A DNA stretch of 64,000 bases, from positions 62,001 through 126,000 of the forward strand of contig NZ_JACYVA010000008.1 in the NCBI RefSeq assembly GCF_014842075.1. The letters are read 5' to 3'. The notes beneath the pieces are model-generated. The model made no database searches. It saw nothing but the letters and a program-made list of their open reading frames with translations, and had not been told where the DNA came from. The DNA comes from Sphingomonas sp. CFBP 13720. Lineage in GTDB: Bacteria; Pseudomonadota; Alphaproteobacteria; Sphingomonadales; Sphingomonadaceae. Below are positions 63,702 to 64,000 of this stretch, piece by piece. Positions within the stretch are counted from its first letter, which is position 1. The number at the start of each line of letters is the position of its first letter. The translations under genes and the position numbers were made by a program.

Positions 63702-63712
63702 TTGTCTAACAA
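63702..63712. promoter_or_regulatory. Candidate FCD/GntR operator
   Basis: TTGT and ACAA flank three bases, an 11-base perfect dyad of the TNGTnnnACNA type bound by FadR/FCD GntR regulators. It lies in the 164-base gap between the GntR gene and the second receptor gene. A second partial site (gtcggacaac) is about 20 bases further on. Confidence 0.55.
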
Positions 63713-63802
63713 ATCCTGTATACGTATTAAGTCGGACAACTAGGAAGCTCGTTAGCGTGACACTGCGCGGTGAAGCTTCCGGTCACAAGGGGAGAGGACA
63801 TG

Positions 63803-64000
63803 ATGGCTTCATCACGTGGAACCGTACGTATCGGCGCATCGCTGCTGGCGATCGGCATGGCCGGACTGGCGCAGATGGCGGCGGCACAGGATGCTCCGAC
63901 CGGCGGATCGCAGAATGCCGATCAGGTCGCGACCCAGGGGACCGACACTGACGAGATCGTCGTCACCGGCGTGCGTGAGAGCATCCGGTCGGCGCAGGCG
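63803..64000 (+). CDS. TonB-dependent receptor, 5' part only (cut by window edge)
   Basis: Only the first 66 codons are present. GGAGAGG precedes two adjacent ATGs (63800 and 63803); spacing favours the second. The signal peptide runs through GASLLAIGMAGLAQMAAA with cleavage near AQ, and the plug start TDEIVVTGVRESIRSAQA is the TonB-box region of this receptor type. It is divergent from the GntR gene and most likely under its control. Confidence 0.9.
   Translation, partial: MASSRGTVRIGASLLAIGMAGLAQMAAAQDAPTGGSQNADQVATQGTDTDEIVVTGVRESIRSAQA

Noticed and set aside
1-64000. tRNA, rRNA, CRISPR arrays, prophage or insertion sequences
   Set aside because: The gaps were scanned for T-loop motifs, direct repeats with regular spacing, transposase or integrase motifs; none was seen.

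Overview
The window looks like chromosomal DNA from a sphingomonad (Alphaproteobacteria, Sphingomonadaceae, most likely Sphingomonas or a close relative). The evidence is high GC with strong GC3 bias, several large TonB-dependent receptors tied to glycoside hydrolases, a FecI/FecR-type sigma/anti-sigma pair, a plant-type glutamate-cysteine ligase, and the alphaproteobacterial gene order miaB-phoH-ybeY-corC-lnt-metK-trmB. No rRNA, tRNA, CRISPR array, phage or insertion sequence was recognised. All calls come from reading the sequence; no database search was run.

Region 1 (1-6005, minus strand) is a regulated scavenging locus: ECF sigma factor, FecR anti-sigma factor, a TonB-dependent receptor with an N-terminal STN signalling domain, and a secreted phosphodiesterase whose start overlaps the receptor stop. 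That last gene fuses a Ca2+-dependent PI-PLC-like domain to the beginning of a class A (PAP2) acid phosphatase and runs off the left edge. It is the most unusual object in the window and suggests a 'cut the headgroup, then remove the phosphate' enzyme beside its own receptor.

Region 2 (6385-15508) holds a lone GAF protein, two tandem GH27 alpha-galactosidases (one with a Tat-type signal, one with a Sec-type signal), a PilZ protein, a small helical protein, an orphan lipoprotein, and a DcaP-like porin followed by an MHS-family inner-membrane transporter. Region 3 (15626-22762) holds a CbrA/CrbS-like hybrid kinase with a sodium-symporter-like sensor and an unclear start, then a GH20 hexosaminidase divergent from a NagX-like (DUF5009) membrane protein, probably for amino-sugar use.

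Region 4 (22779-36685) is the housekeeping block trmB, metK, lnt, corC/ybeX, ybeY, phoH, miaB on the minus strand. Cargo sits between its members: a secreted hypothetical and a PAP2 phosphatase, a VOC/EmrE/PHA-granule/sorbosone-dehydrogenase group, and an alcohol dehydrogenase plus a hemerythrin. A long imperfect inverted repeat (36754-37009) lies upstream of miaB.

Region 5 (37002-53318) contains an acyl-CoA ligase, a membrane diguanylate cyclase, a small lipoprotein, S1/P1 nuclease, isoaspartyl peptidase, ispG, a DUF1345 protein, an EamA transporter, a TfoX-like protein, ppa, an M61 peptidase, an ICMT-like methyltransferase, gshA, rsmE, a SugE/Gdx-type SMR exporter and a small conserved hypothetical.

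Region 6 (53400-64000) is a polysaccharide utilisation locus: GH2 beta-galactosidase, tryptophan-halogenase-like flavoprotein, a divergent TonB-dependent receptor, a GH30 (beta-1,6-galactanase-like) enzyme, an FCD/GntR regulator and the start of a second receptor. The enzyme set points to galactan or arabinogalactan side chains, with products imported through the receptors and expression controlled by the GntR protein.
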